Shown here one piece after another: positions 1 through 12,492 of a DNA stretch of 64,000 nt. The stretch covers positions 89,676,177 through 89,740,176 of the forward strand of contig JBCNJP010000023.1 in assembly GCA_039602395.1 (NCBI GenBank), in the 5' to 3' direction. Position 1 is the first letter of the stretch. Each line of letters opens with the position of its first letter. The position numbers were made by a program, and so were the translations under genes. Origin of the DNA: Deinandra increscens subsp. villosa (taxonomy: Eukaryota; Streptophyta; Magnoliopsida; Asterales; Asteraceae). The notes beneath the pieces are model-generated. The model was not told where the DNA came from and did not search any database. It saw nothing but the letters and a program-made list of their open reading frames with translations.

Positions 1-118
1 ACCAACTATTGTTTCCTTTAGTAGGACACATCCCTTTCGGACCCTGAGGGGTGCGAAGCACCCCTAACTCGCACTCGCACACGCGCACGCGCGTGGGCGT
101 ATGAGGCGCTTTGATGGC

Positions 119-199
119 GCACTTTGCACTTTGCACTTTGCACTTTGCACTTTGCACTTTGCACTTTGCACTTTGCACTTTGCACTTCGCACTTCGCAT
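119..199. repeat. Heptamer tandem repeat (ACTTTGC)n
   Basis: About eleven head-to-tail copies of the 7-bp unit ACTTTGC. The last copies drift to ACTTCGC. The array is flanked by GC-richer sequence with alternating CGCACGCGC. Confidence 0.9.
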
Positions 200-412
200 C
201 GCCGCGAGCCGCTTGAGGTCTGGGCAGAGAGGTTCAAGCGGAACTGGGTTCAACCGGAAAAAATTCAGCTTGAAGTTCAAGTGGAAAAGGAGCTCCGGAA
301 GATCAGTTCTTCCGGAAACAAGCTGTTACGCGGAGATTCCTGCGGATTGACAGCTGTAAACGCGTTTTGAGCTAATTAAGGTAATTCCGTGTTAATTAGA
401 AATCAATTTGCT

Positions 413-768
413 TATTTTTGTGTGCTCAACAAGTCATCCCCACCACTATAAATAGAGTCTCATTAGTTGAGGCAAAATACACCAGAATTCACAAGAATTC
501 TTTCTCTATTAAACTCCTTCCTCTTCTCAAACACTTTCTTCCAATCTTCATCCTGTTCGTCAGGATCTTCAAGAACTCTGAAAGTTTGACTACGAATTAT
601 TTTTGTGTGCTCAACAAGCTCATCCCCACCACTATAGATAGAGCCTCATTAGTTGAGGCAAAATACACCAGAATTCACAAGAATTCTTTCTCTCTAAAAC
701 TCCGTCCTCTTCTCAAACACTTTCTTCCAATCTTCATCCTGTTCGTCAGGATCTTCAAGAACTCGAAG
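413..768 (+). repeat. Tandem duplication (about 186 bp x 2) with TATA-like boxes
   Basis: Two adjacent units begin at 413 and 598 and share nearly all bases. Each holds a TATA-like element (ACTATAAATAGAG in unit one, ACTATAGATAGAG in unit two) followed by a pyrimidine-rich stretch. The second unit differs by a few substitutions and a one-base indel. A core promoter seems to have been duplicated; the second TATA box is weakened by an A-to-G change. Confidence 0.75.
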
Positions 769-2456
769 GTAAACTTCAAGCTTAGAGTTATCCCGGCCGT
801 ACAATACGGTTTAGGCGATTGTACCCTCGGGAAACAAAACGGTTCTTCGGTAGACCCGAAATTTGTTTTAAGGGACCCGGGTTTTGACCCGAAGCCTTCG
901 CCAAGGTTCTTTGGAACCTTCTTGTTTTTCCTTATACCAATATTAAAAGTTTTCTCAAATCAGTTTCTTTGACTCTCAATTAATATTTTTTCATTCAAAA
1001 ATTTTTTCCTTTAACTTTCTGTCTTTATTTCTTTCATTTCATTTGCATTGTAATTTCATTTTACTGTAACATTTATTTATTTCTTTGTATTGTGTATTTC
1101 ATTTCCGTGTAATCTTCTTTCATTTCCTTGTAATCGTATTGTAGAAGTAGATTTGATTTCAAGTATACTGTAATAGAATAGGTTTATTTCTTTTGTTGTA
1201 ATCGTACCCAAATAAAATATTTATTTTATTTTATTTTTACGAACGGTTTTCTTACAATAATTATTTATGATAAAGATTACGAAAACAGATATTTGACAAC
1301 TGACTTGAATTTTAGTCGACAAGAGTATACGTCGCCTATAGTTGTCAGCTTAGCAAACCTCTTTGGTGGGTCATCACAATCAATCAAAACGTTGTTAGTG
1401 TGATTACTGATAAATGGTAGACTTAATACTGTGTATATATAATATTTACATAGACACGTATAAATAAGATTGTGTTCTTGTTATAATAGCATTGTTGTAT
1501 AACATATCTTTGTAAACTTTTTAAAAAAATATATATTTTTAAAAAAATATAGCAATATTATACATATTAACGATAAAAAATGCATGATTTTACGGTATAA
1601 TTTTTATATAATTTTATTAAAAATATAAAGTATTTACAAATTATTTTAGTTTAAAAAAGTTAATAGAACTAATATTTATTGAAAAAGTTAATAGTCTACA
1701 TGACATATTTATATGGGTTCTTACGGTTTGTATAATAACAGGGGTTTGTATTTAATCGTACTCTGAGGGTATTAAATTTAAATAAAAAGTCGCATTCTTC
1801 ACGTAGTTTTCATCTACTTCAACACCCTAAGGCTATGTGTAGAGGGTGTGATATGTTCTTGGCAGCGCCCCAACACCGCCCTCAGGGCCGCTATGGGTTA
1901 AAATTCCAGTTGCCTCGTTATGTCCATAGCACCTAGTTTTGGTTCAAATTTTAAATTATCCTGTTAAATAACTGTAAACTTTAAATTTATTTATTTTTCC
2001 TTTTCTCCTCTATAAAACCCATAATTTTATATCATTTTAACCATACAAACATAAAATTTCTTACACTTCTCTCTAAATCTTTTAATTTTTCTATCAACAA
2101 TGATCATTGTGATAGAACGAAGAGGAAGGAAGACGAGTTAGTCATTTGTATGATGAATCGTTAGCTGTCTTCTTAATGCTTAGTTGGTTGTTTATTTGTT
2201 CTCCATTATTTTTAGCTTGTTTTCCATTATTTTTAGCTTGTTTTCCATTATTTATTTAGTTGTGTGTTTTACTTTTATGAAACAGCAATGCAAAAAGGAC
2301 AAAATCAAGGAAATAAAATCGATGGATCATGGGCTCACATGGATATAAAAAGAAAATTGGACTACAACTTGTGATGTCACTTGGGTTACGAGGGTTACAA
2401 TTTACAAAATAATATTTATGTGGGCTTGCAAAAGTTGAAGAGATCAAAAGAATTTA

Positions 2457-3848
2457 TGTCGGGGCTCTAGGTCAGTAACAAGAAAGATAGAACTCAATTG
2501 ATTATTTTTTGTTGTAGAAAGGGCTTTGGCTTAATAATATCTTGATGGTGGATAATTGAATAATGCCTTGTCTTAGATAAGGTTTAAAACTCTATTTTTA
2601 ACAAAACGTTTGCCGTTAATTTTTTTATTATTATTATTATATTTAGGTCAAGGGAGGCATCATGCAATGAGGAAAAGAAATCAGGAGCAATTAGAGAATG
2701 TGGAAGACATTCGGTTACTAATTTTTCTAGGATTAATTTTGGTTTCATCATTATATGGATTTTGTGTTCTTACATATTATGAGTAACTAAATTTTCATAT
2801 CATCTAAGTTTGGATTGAATATTGGTATAACTTGATTATTTTTAGGTTTGTCTAATCTTGTGGCTAATGCTATTGTCAAGAATTTATTTAAATATTGATT
2901 TATGAAGTGTGTGAGTACTAGTTTTATGATTTGATGAGCATGCTCTATTCCTCTTGTAATTCTAATTGGTTTATTTTGTATCTATCGAATAGAATTACAT
3001 GTTTAGGTTTCGGACTTGGTGTTAGCGATCTTTTTGTGGTTAAGCTAAAAATGGTTAATCATAGGAATAAGCATGATAGTTGGTCTAAATTGCGCTCTAT
3101 AATCTTGAGACCAAGAGGTGATAGGTTGTTAGTTTCATCTTGAGTCATTAGTGGTTAGGATTAGGGTTGCACGAGAGTTAACTTGAATCTTTTCATAGTG
3201 ATATCTTGTGATTCTAAGTTATAGATCAAGTTAGACATTTTTACTCCTTTGCATCTAGGATTGTCGAGGACATTTTTTACATGCATTGTGATTGTTGAGA
3301 CCGAGAGAAGATACATAATTAGAGTACTTTAGCATTCTATGTTTGGTGAGACCGAGAGGTGGTCCATTCTTTTATCCTAGTAAGCTTTACATGACTCTTA
3401 GGATCATTTGGATGTGATAGTGAGACCTAGCGGAGATCTAGCATAACTTAATGATTTCTTAGTGTTTTATCCTTAGATCTAGTGCCATAACGTTCCTGAA
3501 GATAGTTGGGTCATCTAATAGGATTCCTTACTTAGGTGGTTGCTTTCCTATATCTAAGTTTTACCCGTTCGTCAGTTGTTTTCTAGTCGTTTGCTTACTT
3601 TTCGCCCACGCCCCATTTTTATATTTTTTTAGTTGTCTAGTTCACTTTAATGTAATTACCACACATTTAAATTATTAATCGGCTAAATATAAATAAAGAT
3701 TAGTATCGGGAGATTGACTGAGCGTCCCGGGTTTGACATCAAGTTCTTACCAACACTATATTGCACACGACGGGTAAACTTGCCCTTGCCCTAGTGTGTG
3801 ATTTGGTCCCTTGGTTGGTTCCCTTTTAGAACTTTAATTGTGTCATCA
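2457..3848 (+). mobile_element. Probable solo LTR, Athila-like, nested in the PIF/Harbinger element
   Basis: The segment begins TGTCGGGG and ends GTCATCA, and is flanked on both sides by AATTTA (2451-2456 and 3849-3854). The interior has recurring GAGACCGAGAGG-like phrases. Near the right end is a stretch around 3720-3800 that resembles Athila-type LTR ends. No internal region, primer site or second LTR is present, so recombination between the two LTRs probably removed the rest. The 6-bp flank is one base longer than the usual 5-bp duplication, so the exact ends may be off by a base. Confidence 0.5.
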
Positions 3849-3875
3849 AATTTATATAGACGAATTCACACATCC

Positions 3876-4245
3876 ATGAACAATATGGAGGAGATGTGGG
3901 TGATTGATCCCAATGGTCCCGAAGGTGATGTTCGCCTAAAAGAATTATATGACGAGAAGCGCTTAAAATAATTAATGTATGACGAGGAGATGGGGTTTCA
4001 CAATGATCCCATTTCACCAAACCATGAATTGGATGAGCTAAAAGCGAAATGGGCGAGATTAGTCCCGGTTTTTTTTTAAGTGTCACGTTATCTACAGAAG
4101 ACGGATGAAGTTGTTGGGAGATCCGGACTACAAGCATGATGAGCCTGTTATGAACGAATCTGTTATCGAATATGAACAGTTATATGGAAGACCGTTTAGT
4201 AAGTTAGACATTTGGAAGCTTTTAAATGAAATATATTACGATTAG
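3876..4245 (+). pseudogene. Unrecognised degenerate coding relic
   Basis: Two adjoining open stretches in different frames read like acidic, charged protein sequence and are separated by stops and a T-run (4070-4078). The first begins MNNMEEMWVIDPNGPEG; the second has the segment YEQLYGRPFSKLDIWK and ends at a TAG at 4243. I do not recognise the family. Lying inside the PIF/Harbinger termini, it may be an old ORF of that element or a captured fragment. Confidence 0.3.
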
Positions 4246-4490
4246 TTTTCTTTTTTCTAATTTTTGTTTTTTTTAAGGTTGTCTTTTTAATCAAATTATG
4301 TAATTCGTTTTTATTTAATGAAATTAGGTTGGTTTATTTGTTATTTAAGTTAAGCAAAATAATAATTGTGTAATGATTGAGTAGATCTTATGACTACACA
4401 CCTTAAAGCCATAAAACTCATGTTGATTGACCGCCACATGTCAGTCCACGTCCCATACAAAGGCTTTATGACTAACTACACATAGCGTAA

Positions 4491-6296
4491 CTTCTCGAGC
4501 TATTTTTGCGATAATCCATCTGACAGTATCAGCCTACGTCGCCTGAAACAGTGAGCCTTTCTTCATTCCACTGCCCCTCGGAATTGAACATTTTCAACAA
4601 CATAAAAACCGATAACATGATGAATGTAACAACACATGGAGGTTTATAGACCTATCAGGAAATCGTGACATTGATTGATGAAAGAATCACATTTATTACC
4701 AATGTGTATCTTATATTTATCTACTTTGAAAATCATTGGTGATTACTCAACATTATCCAAATTTTCAGCATGGAGCATGTTATGTTATGCCATTCTGATT
4801 AAAAAATGTTATCTTGTCTACTTTTGGATGCAAGTCATAGGATAAGATCCATTTTGAATGCCATATCAGGGGAAGATTCAGTTTGTCTAGCTAGTTATAT
4901 AAATATAACAGGACCAACTGTATGTTAGGAATTTATGAACCTGTAATAATGGTGGTTTATGGATATGGTCCATTGGTCCTGATTATAACTTATTTGAAAA
5001 TGAAGTTACGCGTTCTTTTGCTGCAGATTTCGTTTATTTCTTTGCCCTTTTAGATTCGAGGATGCCCAAAGGGTGATTTTAAAACCTGGATTTGAAAACA
5101 GCATCTGCTAAAGCTAGAGTTGAGGGTGCTGGATTCAAATGATATGTATTTATTCATATGTTATTTTAGTTACATCTAAGAATTATTTATAGTGGAAATA
5201 ATGTATGCATAGGCGACCCAAAGTATTGAAAACTTGCACCAAGGTCATCCAAATTTTAAAACAACATTTTAGTCCACCCAAATATCAATTTTGACTTCAC
5301 CACTTACTGCAATAAACTTGCTTGAGAATTATAAAATGACCAAAATGACCTTGTGTCTAAACCCTAAAATTTTGAGTCTATAATGTGTTTACACATCATC
5401 AAGAGTAATTGTAATTGTGTTTTTCGAGGGCATTTTCGTCATCCGCCAAGTTTTTTCTACTCAGATTACCTCCCTATGACCCTCCCCTATTTTTTGCTTA
5501 ATTTTAGTGCATAGTTGCATACCATATGAGCAAACAGCATTCTTTTGTTCTTCCAATGGTAGTATTGACTTTTGGCAAAAACATTAATGCTGATTTTGCA
5601 TATGTTCTGTCTAACTAGCATTAATACATTCTAAATGTGCAGACACACACTAGGGAGCCCAAAGAAGTAAATGGAATGGCTTACAAACAGATAGGATTTT
5701 TTTTTAGTAGAAAACTTAAGGAATATAAATTAGGTGCACCATATAGGTAAGTTAAACTTAAAATAATAACAAACAAACAAACAAACCCAATGAAAATACA
5801 ACCTTTTAAACAAAAACTGCTTCTATACAATAGTATTACAACCTTTTAAACAAAAATGATTTGAGGTCTTATGCATTTTGAAGACACTTCGACTTACTTT
5901 CGACCCGTTAAAAAAACAGACAGGCTTTCTTAGTTTAACTGTCAACTGTACATGTACATGAAAGAACCAAAAGTCATTTGACAGTTTTAGGATAGACCCA
6001 AGTTTGTGCAGATAAGGGCCAAGACAGAGAGTTCACATACCATCTTTGGAGCAGTGTTATAAGGTTAGTCTGTTTCATGTGAATATGGACCATCCAACAA
6101 TTAGCTTGTGGCATTGTCTTCCATGATTAGCATCTCTCTCCTACTTTTTTGGACCATTTTGGGTATATTATTACTATTGGACCAGAAGATAGGAACAGCC
6201 ACAGTTGGTATCAATCCTAACCATTCAATTTCTAAGATAGAATATAACCCCATTTTCTGTTTTTTTTTCTTCTTTTCTTTTTTTTAGCATCTTAAT
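4491..6296. other. Unassigned non-coding DNA
   Basis: No open frame with plausible coding character and no paired repeat was found. The sequence is AT-rich with poly-T and poly-A runs and a short (AAAC)n tract near 5770. An A-rich phrase (ACAACCTTTTAAACAAAAA) recurs at about 5800 and 5838. Confidence 0.6.
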
Positions 6297-6316
6297 AAGG
6301 CTATGCGGTATGGTGC

Positions 6317-6812
6317 TAGGGATGACAATGGGGCGGGTTTGAATAATCCCAACCCCGTACCCGGTTGTAAAAGATTGTCCCATATCCGGCCCAAAACCCG
6401 TTGGGTTTCTAGCGGGTATTTACCCATCAGGTATCGGGCATACCCGTCGAGTGTATATTGACTAACTATTAATTTATATTTATCATACTTATAATAAAAT
6501 ATCTCAAATAACTAAACATATATAAGTCTAATAATATGTAAATCAATGTTTTTAATAAATAACTTAGTATTATAGATAAATATAAAAAATAGATAAATAA
6601 AATAATACAATTTATACTTAAAATAAATAAATAGAACAAAGAAAAATATAGCGGGTATATAATCAAATAATCGGGACGGGTAAACGGGTATATCATCAAA
6701 TCCCATACATGTCCCATATCCACGAAAAAAATTCAAAAGTAATCCCATACGTATCCCATGTGTGTCGGGTTTCGGGTTTTCCCGTCGGGTTCGGATGTCA
6801 TTGCCATCCTTA
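6317..6812. mobile_element. hAT-like MITE (496 bp)
   Basis: Inverted termini are TAGGGATGACAATG on the left and CATTGCCATCCTTA on the right. They are flanked by near-identical 8-bp duplications, TATGGTGC (6309-6316) and TATGATGC (6813-6820). Terminus and duplication length both fit hAT elements. The interior is rich in CGGGT/ACCCG phrases and then AT-rich; no transposase. It seems inserted in another repeat: TAAGGCTATGCGG just to its left resembles a PIF/Harbinger terminus, but no matching right end was found. Confidence 0.75.
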
Positions 6813-6925
6813 TATGATGCCGTGGCAATTAACGTGGAACTGAGGTGGCTAAAACCACGCGTGGAGCTCCATGCCCTTATGCGTGGTCCATGATCGTGGC
6901 CTTTTGGCGTGGACGGGTCCACAAG

Positions 6926-9900
6926 AGTGGAGATAGAATTTATTTATTTTAATCAATAATTAACTTATTTCGCATTTGATTTTTCAGTAATAACTTGTAC
7001 TCGTTAACTTTTAAAAAGTATCTAAATAGTAAATATACATTGTTGTTTTATTGTTTTATGAGCATTCCGATATAAATTCCACTGAAAACCGAGTTGGTTT
7101 TATAATACAGTATTTTTTTCTATCGCATGTGATTTTAGTGTTTACTTGTATCGGTAACTTTGATGGAACGTATATACGCACCTTGAATACCCCACGGATG
7201 ATGAAGACTAGATATTTAACTTCTTCTTTTTTTTAAAATTCTATGTTTTGAAACGTAGACTGGCGTATAGCGCGTGTATATAGGCGCATACCAAATGTAT
7301 ATGGCCATATGGCATATAGATACAGGCTTATAGAATATGTATATAATGTGAGTGGGTGATTTGTAAAGATGGGATGCATGATTTGATACAGGGATGGGGT
7401 ATATTCAGTAAAAATAGGGACAAGGTATGTTTAGCACAACTATTTATTATAAAATAGTGGAAGTTGTAAGAGACAGGAAATGGACCATGATGGTGATTTA
7501 TGAATCTGACTAGTTTCAATTTTTTTATTTATTTTTTTTTGTAAACATATTAGTTTAGCTGCATACACAATATTTTGTCAAAGATTGTGATATCATGTAT
7601 ACAAGAAATTTGTTACTTGTGAAAAATTGTGTAAAATATGCAGGAATTTGGCTTTGTATAAAATTGTTGCTCATAATTTGCAAATAATAGTTTGTTTTGT
7701 GAGAAGTGTATTGCTTGTTGTGGTGGAAAGGATACTTGCAGATGAAGTAATATGATTTTGCTTTTGTTTTGACACACAATGTGGGTGGTCAAATCACTTT
7801 GCAAAGGAATTATGGATTCAAGTTTACCATTTTACTCTGTCACTAAGAAAATTTTATTAGAGATCACTAAAAATCTAAAACCCTAAAAAAAACACGAACA
7901 GAGAAAGAAAGAAACAAGACAACAAGAAACAAACGCAACAAGCAATTAGTAACAAACCAACCAACATCAAAAGTATACCATTGAGCATTTGAGCCCAATA
8001 AATTCATTTCTTTCCCATTCGTCGAGTGGTCCAAAGGAAACCGAAAGATTTTATCTTGTCGTCGATATACTACCATTTTAGTTATTGAGGTCTTTCACCA
8101 CCAAAAAAAAAATCAAAAAAAAAAAATTGTTTCTACTTGATGTCTTCATCATTAATCTAGAATATTTCTTAAACAATTCATCAATTATTCATTTATTATC
8201 TTCTATATTATCATGTTTAAATATTAATTACATTTGATATTTCATAATTAAAAATATAAAAAAATTATATATAATAAAAATAAAAATTACACAGGATTTT
8301 TGTAACCGTTCGAGATTAGTGTGATATGAAAAGAAATTAAAAAAAAAAAAAAAAAAGAGGATGCTTGTTAAGGTGAAAGAAAAAGACATAAAGTGGGGAA
8401 AGAGAGTGATTTGTACCTATATGAGCTAAGATAATTATTGACAGGCTGGTAAATGGATCAATCCTAATCATACCATAATTGATTATAAGCAAATGAAACC
8501 CCACATGATAACATCTTCAACCAATCTTCCCTAACTTGTTACCTTTCATTTATACCTTTGTTTTTCTTTCTTTTGTTCTAATCTAATCATGGAAATATCT
8601 TCAATCAATCTTCCCTAGTTTGATGTTGGATGCCTTAGCTAAGAGAAACCGAGATGGACAATCTTGTATACATCTTCGATCGCGGCATTTAATAGTTTCT
8701 ATCGTGTTATTGACTTTAAATTGATATAGTGTCCATGTCACATAACCCGCAATAAAACTAGTTATGTTATGTACTCACCAGTATTCAAGGTTTCTATCTT
8801 AAACTTTTCTAAAAGAACTTACTTTTTATAAAGAAGATTATGATGAATTATGTCAGTCAGAGGGGCACTGAACCCCTGTGTCCGTCAATGACAGAACCTA
8901 AAGACATTGCGTGTTGATTTAACTAGTTACTACCTTAAGACCTTCAATTCTAAACGTCTTTCGTATGAATTTAGAACGTTTGAGTGTACATCGTCATTGT
9001 GACACATTTCTTCCATGAATGAATAAAGAAATAGAGAAGAAATTGAAGTGATAAAAGGACTCCAATGTTGATTTTTGGAAGGTTGCAAAAGAATTGATGA
9101 GCCAAACTTTCATGCAAAGTTTGGTTGTCTATTTCTCAAGGGGTATCTTTCTACATCTAAACACCACTACTTTAAACATTCTACTTATCCAAAAAGATTT
9201 TCTTTTTCATGAGTTTCTAAAGGAGGTGATAGCCATTTAAAAAGGTCTTTGATTCCTTGGCCAAAGTCATATCTCCACTATGGCCAACATGGGATTTTTG
9301 ATTCCCTTTCTCACTTGTCTTTGTAGTAATATCTTGATAATTTGCCATTATGGACAACTATATGTTTGTCTATGTATATGACATGTATACATGCACATAT
9401 ATATGTACATGTAGCAAAAGAGAGTACCAAATATCAACCACTATCGAATCTTCTTAAGAACAATAGTTTTATTCCTTGCAACTTTATGTATTGTGTTCAT
9501 GAGGTACATTTTAAGAACATAACTATAAAATTACAAAATCCACATTCATGATTATGCACAATGTGTGAGCGAGCATGTATATAGAGATGTACTAGCTATA
9601 TCAACCCGTATATTACACCTTTACACATGTAATAATATAATTAATAATTTTGTAAATAATTATTATTATATTTTTTAAGCATAAGTTTAAACGTTATCTT
9701 ATAAAAAATAATAAAACTTTTTAAGCATACACTCGTTAAATAAGAAATAATAAATATTTAAATTATAAATAATAAATAATGAAGATTCAAGAATTATAAA
9801 AATATATTTTAAGATAAGATATAATTGAAATATTATTATAACTTATTATGTTTTAAAAAATTTATTATAAGAAGAATATATATTTTTTATATTTAATTAT

Positions 9901-12200
9901 ATAATTTAATTTTTTAAACTTATTAGTATTTAATATGATAGATGGTTGGTATTTATTAGGAGATAAAAGAATTTTTTTATATAAGAATGAATATGAGACA
10001 TTGATAATTTTGTTTTTTGTGTTTTAATATTTTCGATACGTGACATTGAAGATTTTTATTTATTATATATTAGATTAGATACACGCGTACATATCAATAA
10101 TCTACATATATATCATTTTATTATGATCATACATGGATAATCTATATGTGCACATATGTATGCTAGTTCTTTCCAATCTTTTTAAGAGTTGGAACCTTGT
10201 ATTTAAAGTTTAAAAATATAACAAGTACCAAGTAAACCTTTTTGTGTCATAATTTTTCATGTACAGTAGTACTTAAACTCTTATGGGCTACCATTAAACT
10301 CTAAAGGTAAATCTTTATTGCATAAAGTATAAGTAATTAAAACATCTTTGTGGAAAAAGATTTGCTGTCATATTCATCAATAGTAAAAAAAAGAAGATTG
10401 GCATCAAAGGTTGTCAATCTTGGATTCCAGAATGGAGTTGTTCTTTAATGTCCCCACTAACAGCTGGTTCACAACATCTAATTATCTACATTCTAATTTC
10501 TAAAGCCGCCAAATTATTATTACTTTTTTAATTTTTGGGTAAATCCTGCCCAATCTTTTTTTTTAAATTTTTGGGTAAATCTTAAAAATATCATCGGGGT
10601 TGATGGTCAGTGAAAAACGTTTTGTCTCTGGAAGTACCGTCTGAAAATATCTCGGGTTTAAATCTGGACATTTATAAATATTTAGGGTGTAATTTAGAAA
10701 GAGAACTCTAAAATATTATGAAAGATTGCCATTAAAAAAAATAGAACTTTGAAAATCAATTTTCTTGTCCCTGATTATGACAACTCCAAAATAAATATCA
10801 CCGTCAAGAATTAAAAAGAATTTCATAATTTTTTCTGGGATGGCCCAGAAAGTTGATGTGCAGATTTTATGGGATCTTAATAAAATATCTTAATTTATTC
10901 TAAATTATTGGCATAATCAACGGTAGAGTGCTATTTTGTACCGGCGTTTTCATGGTAAGATGTTGGGTATTAATTTTTAAATTCTGAATGTTAAAACCTG
11001 GACTGGACCCACACAAAAGGTTTATAGTGTAAATAAATTGTAATTAACAAAGTAGAGAGGTGTGAGCGAGATGAAAGAGTGAACTGAACACATTAATATA
11101 GACACTGATAAATTGTTTGAACAATGAATTGATGAAGTGTTATATAATTTAAAAAAGTAATACAATCTTATAAAATAAAAATGATTTATAATTTAGTTAA
11201 ATTGGAAATTAGTTATTTATATAATTCGATTTTCTATTATTTGTATATCGACAATTAAGATACTCAAATTCATTAAAGGCAAATTTGCCTCGTAAATTTT
11301 TTAAAATTAATATAAAAAACACTTTCATCATCCTCAAATGTATTATATACACTTACGAATGCCCAGTCATTGATAGAATACATCAATAATTATCTCCCCA
11401 CTCTATTATAAATCATTAAAGCATAATATACAAGTATTTAAATTTTATATAGTTGTAAAGTTTTTTAAAGTTTTGGACTTAAAAAGGGGTTTTTAAATAC
11501 GTCTCCAATGTTGTGTATGTGTGTGGTGTTGAAGTACATATTAATAGTTGGGTTACATTATGATTTTTCATTGTACTTTTATAAAATTATGACTCTTTAA
11601 AACATGCAATGGAAATATGGCCTTTAAACTTGTTATGTTTCCAAAATTTCAGTAACTTTTCTAATCATATTCCTTTTTCTTAAACAGTAGGATTGAATTC
11701 ACTACATTATTTTTCAAAAAATTTAAGAAAAATAAAATATTAATCGGTAGTACCGACGGATTACCAACAGGAATATCCGTCAGCAAAAGTAAGTAGGACT
11801 GTCATTAATCTATCTAAACACACTCTGTCAGTAAATCGTCGCTAAATATCTCGTCAATAATCCACCATAAAAGGTCAACTTGAATGACCTTGCATAAGTT
11901 GTCTCCATATGACCATCGGTGATCCCTCAACGACTACCACTGATGGCTCGGATCTATCGGTATTGGGTTCTACCGATGGCATGCCGACTGAAACCGCAAT
12001 CGGTGATAGTCTTTTTTTATTAAGTGAAAAAAAACTAGAATTGTTGAGAATGTCAATGTCAAATTCAATGAATCCTCAGCAACAACTGGCCCATAAACAT
12101 CAAGGTGGTTCCAGCACTTCTTCCATAATGTCAAATGCAATAAGTCCACATACAGGTAACATTGGGAAACAACAAATGGTGGACTTTATATAACATATAC
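6926..12200. other. Long AT-rich stretch without a supported gene
   Basis: No gene can be supported. An AT-rich block at about 9590-10090 looks like an eroded dispersed repeat. A block near 11040-11360 resembles the AT-rich flank at 24940-25240, so both may belong to one old repeat family. Near 11745-11800 the phrases ACCGACGGATTACC and ATCCGTCAGC recall subterminal repeats of CACTA elements, without termini. A 94-codon open frame at 11909-12193 has no recognisable domain and was not called. Confidence 0.5.
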
Positions 12201-12492
12201 TAAAAGATAAGAAAAAAAATAAAAAATATATATAAAACTTGTTGAGATAAACAAAAAATAGTGATTAGATATATCATATTGTTAAGAAAATAAGGTTGCA
12301 GCCTTGCAGTTGCAGGCACTTCCCAACAACCTTTGAACAATGTTACAACTTACAACACAAACTTTATATGAATTAGTTCTAGAATTATACAAACATAAGA
12401 TATCAAGTGAAGATATATGTCTTCTTCCTTTCTCTATACAAATGTTCTTCTTGCTTTAATGGCCTAAAGAATATATGTCAACAAATCCGGTA
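12201..12492 (-). other. Probable 3' UTR / downstream region of the bHLH gene
   Basis: Non-coding sequence directly downstream of the bHLH stop codon. On the minus strand it contains AT-rich, polyadenylation-like stretches. The transcript end cannot be fixed from sequence alone. Confidence 0.4.

Larger units (their letters stand above)
1..1400 (+). repeat. LTR-like / promoter-like remnant at left edge
   Basis: This stretch has the look of a retrotransposon LTR rather than a gene. It holds a heptamer tandem array, a duplicated segment with a TATA-like ACTATAAATAGAG, then a T-rich tract with several polyadenylation-like stretches (about 970-1250). No paired LTR, primer-binding site or TSD is visible because the left end is outside the window. 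The long open frame at 418-972 only follows the tandem duplication and has no recognisable domain. It could instead be a degenerate promoter or untranslated region. Confidence 0.35.
1831..4487. mobile_element. PIF/Harbinger-type element, degenerate, carrying a solo LTR
   Basis: Terminal inverted repeats are GGCTATGTGTAG on the left and CTACACATAGCG on the right. They are flanked by the 3-bp target duplication TAA (1828-1830 and 4488-4490), as expected for PIF/Harbinger elements. The left terminus starts like that of the element at 61650-63562. No transposase is readable. The interior holds a nested LTR (2457-3848) and a short unrecognised coding relic. Removing the LTR leaves about 1.26 kb. 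Confidence 0.65.

Noticed and set aside
418..972. 184-codon open frame
   Set aside because: It reads through two tandem copies of a promoter-like segment, and the product simply repeats itself; no domain.
11909..12193. 94-codon open frame upstream of the bHLH region
   Set aside because: Low-complexity Ser/Thr product, no domain, near sequence that resembles CACTA subterminal repeats; kept only as a note.
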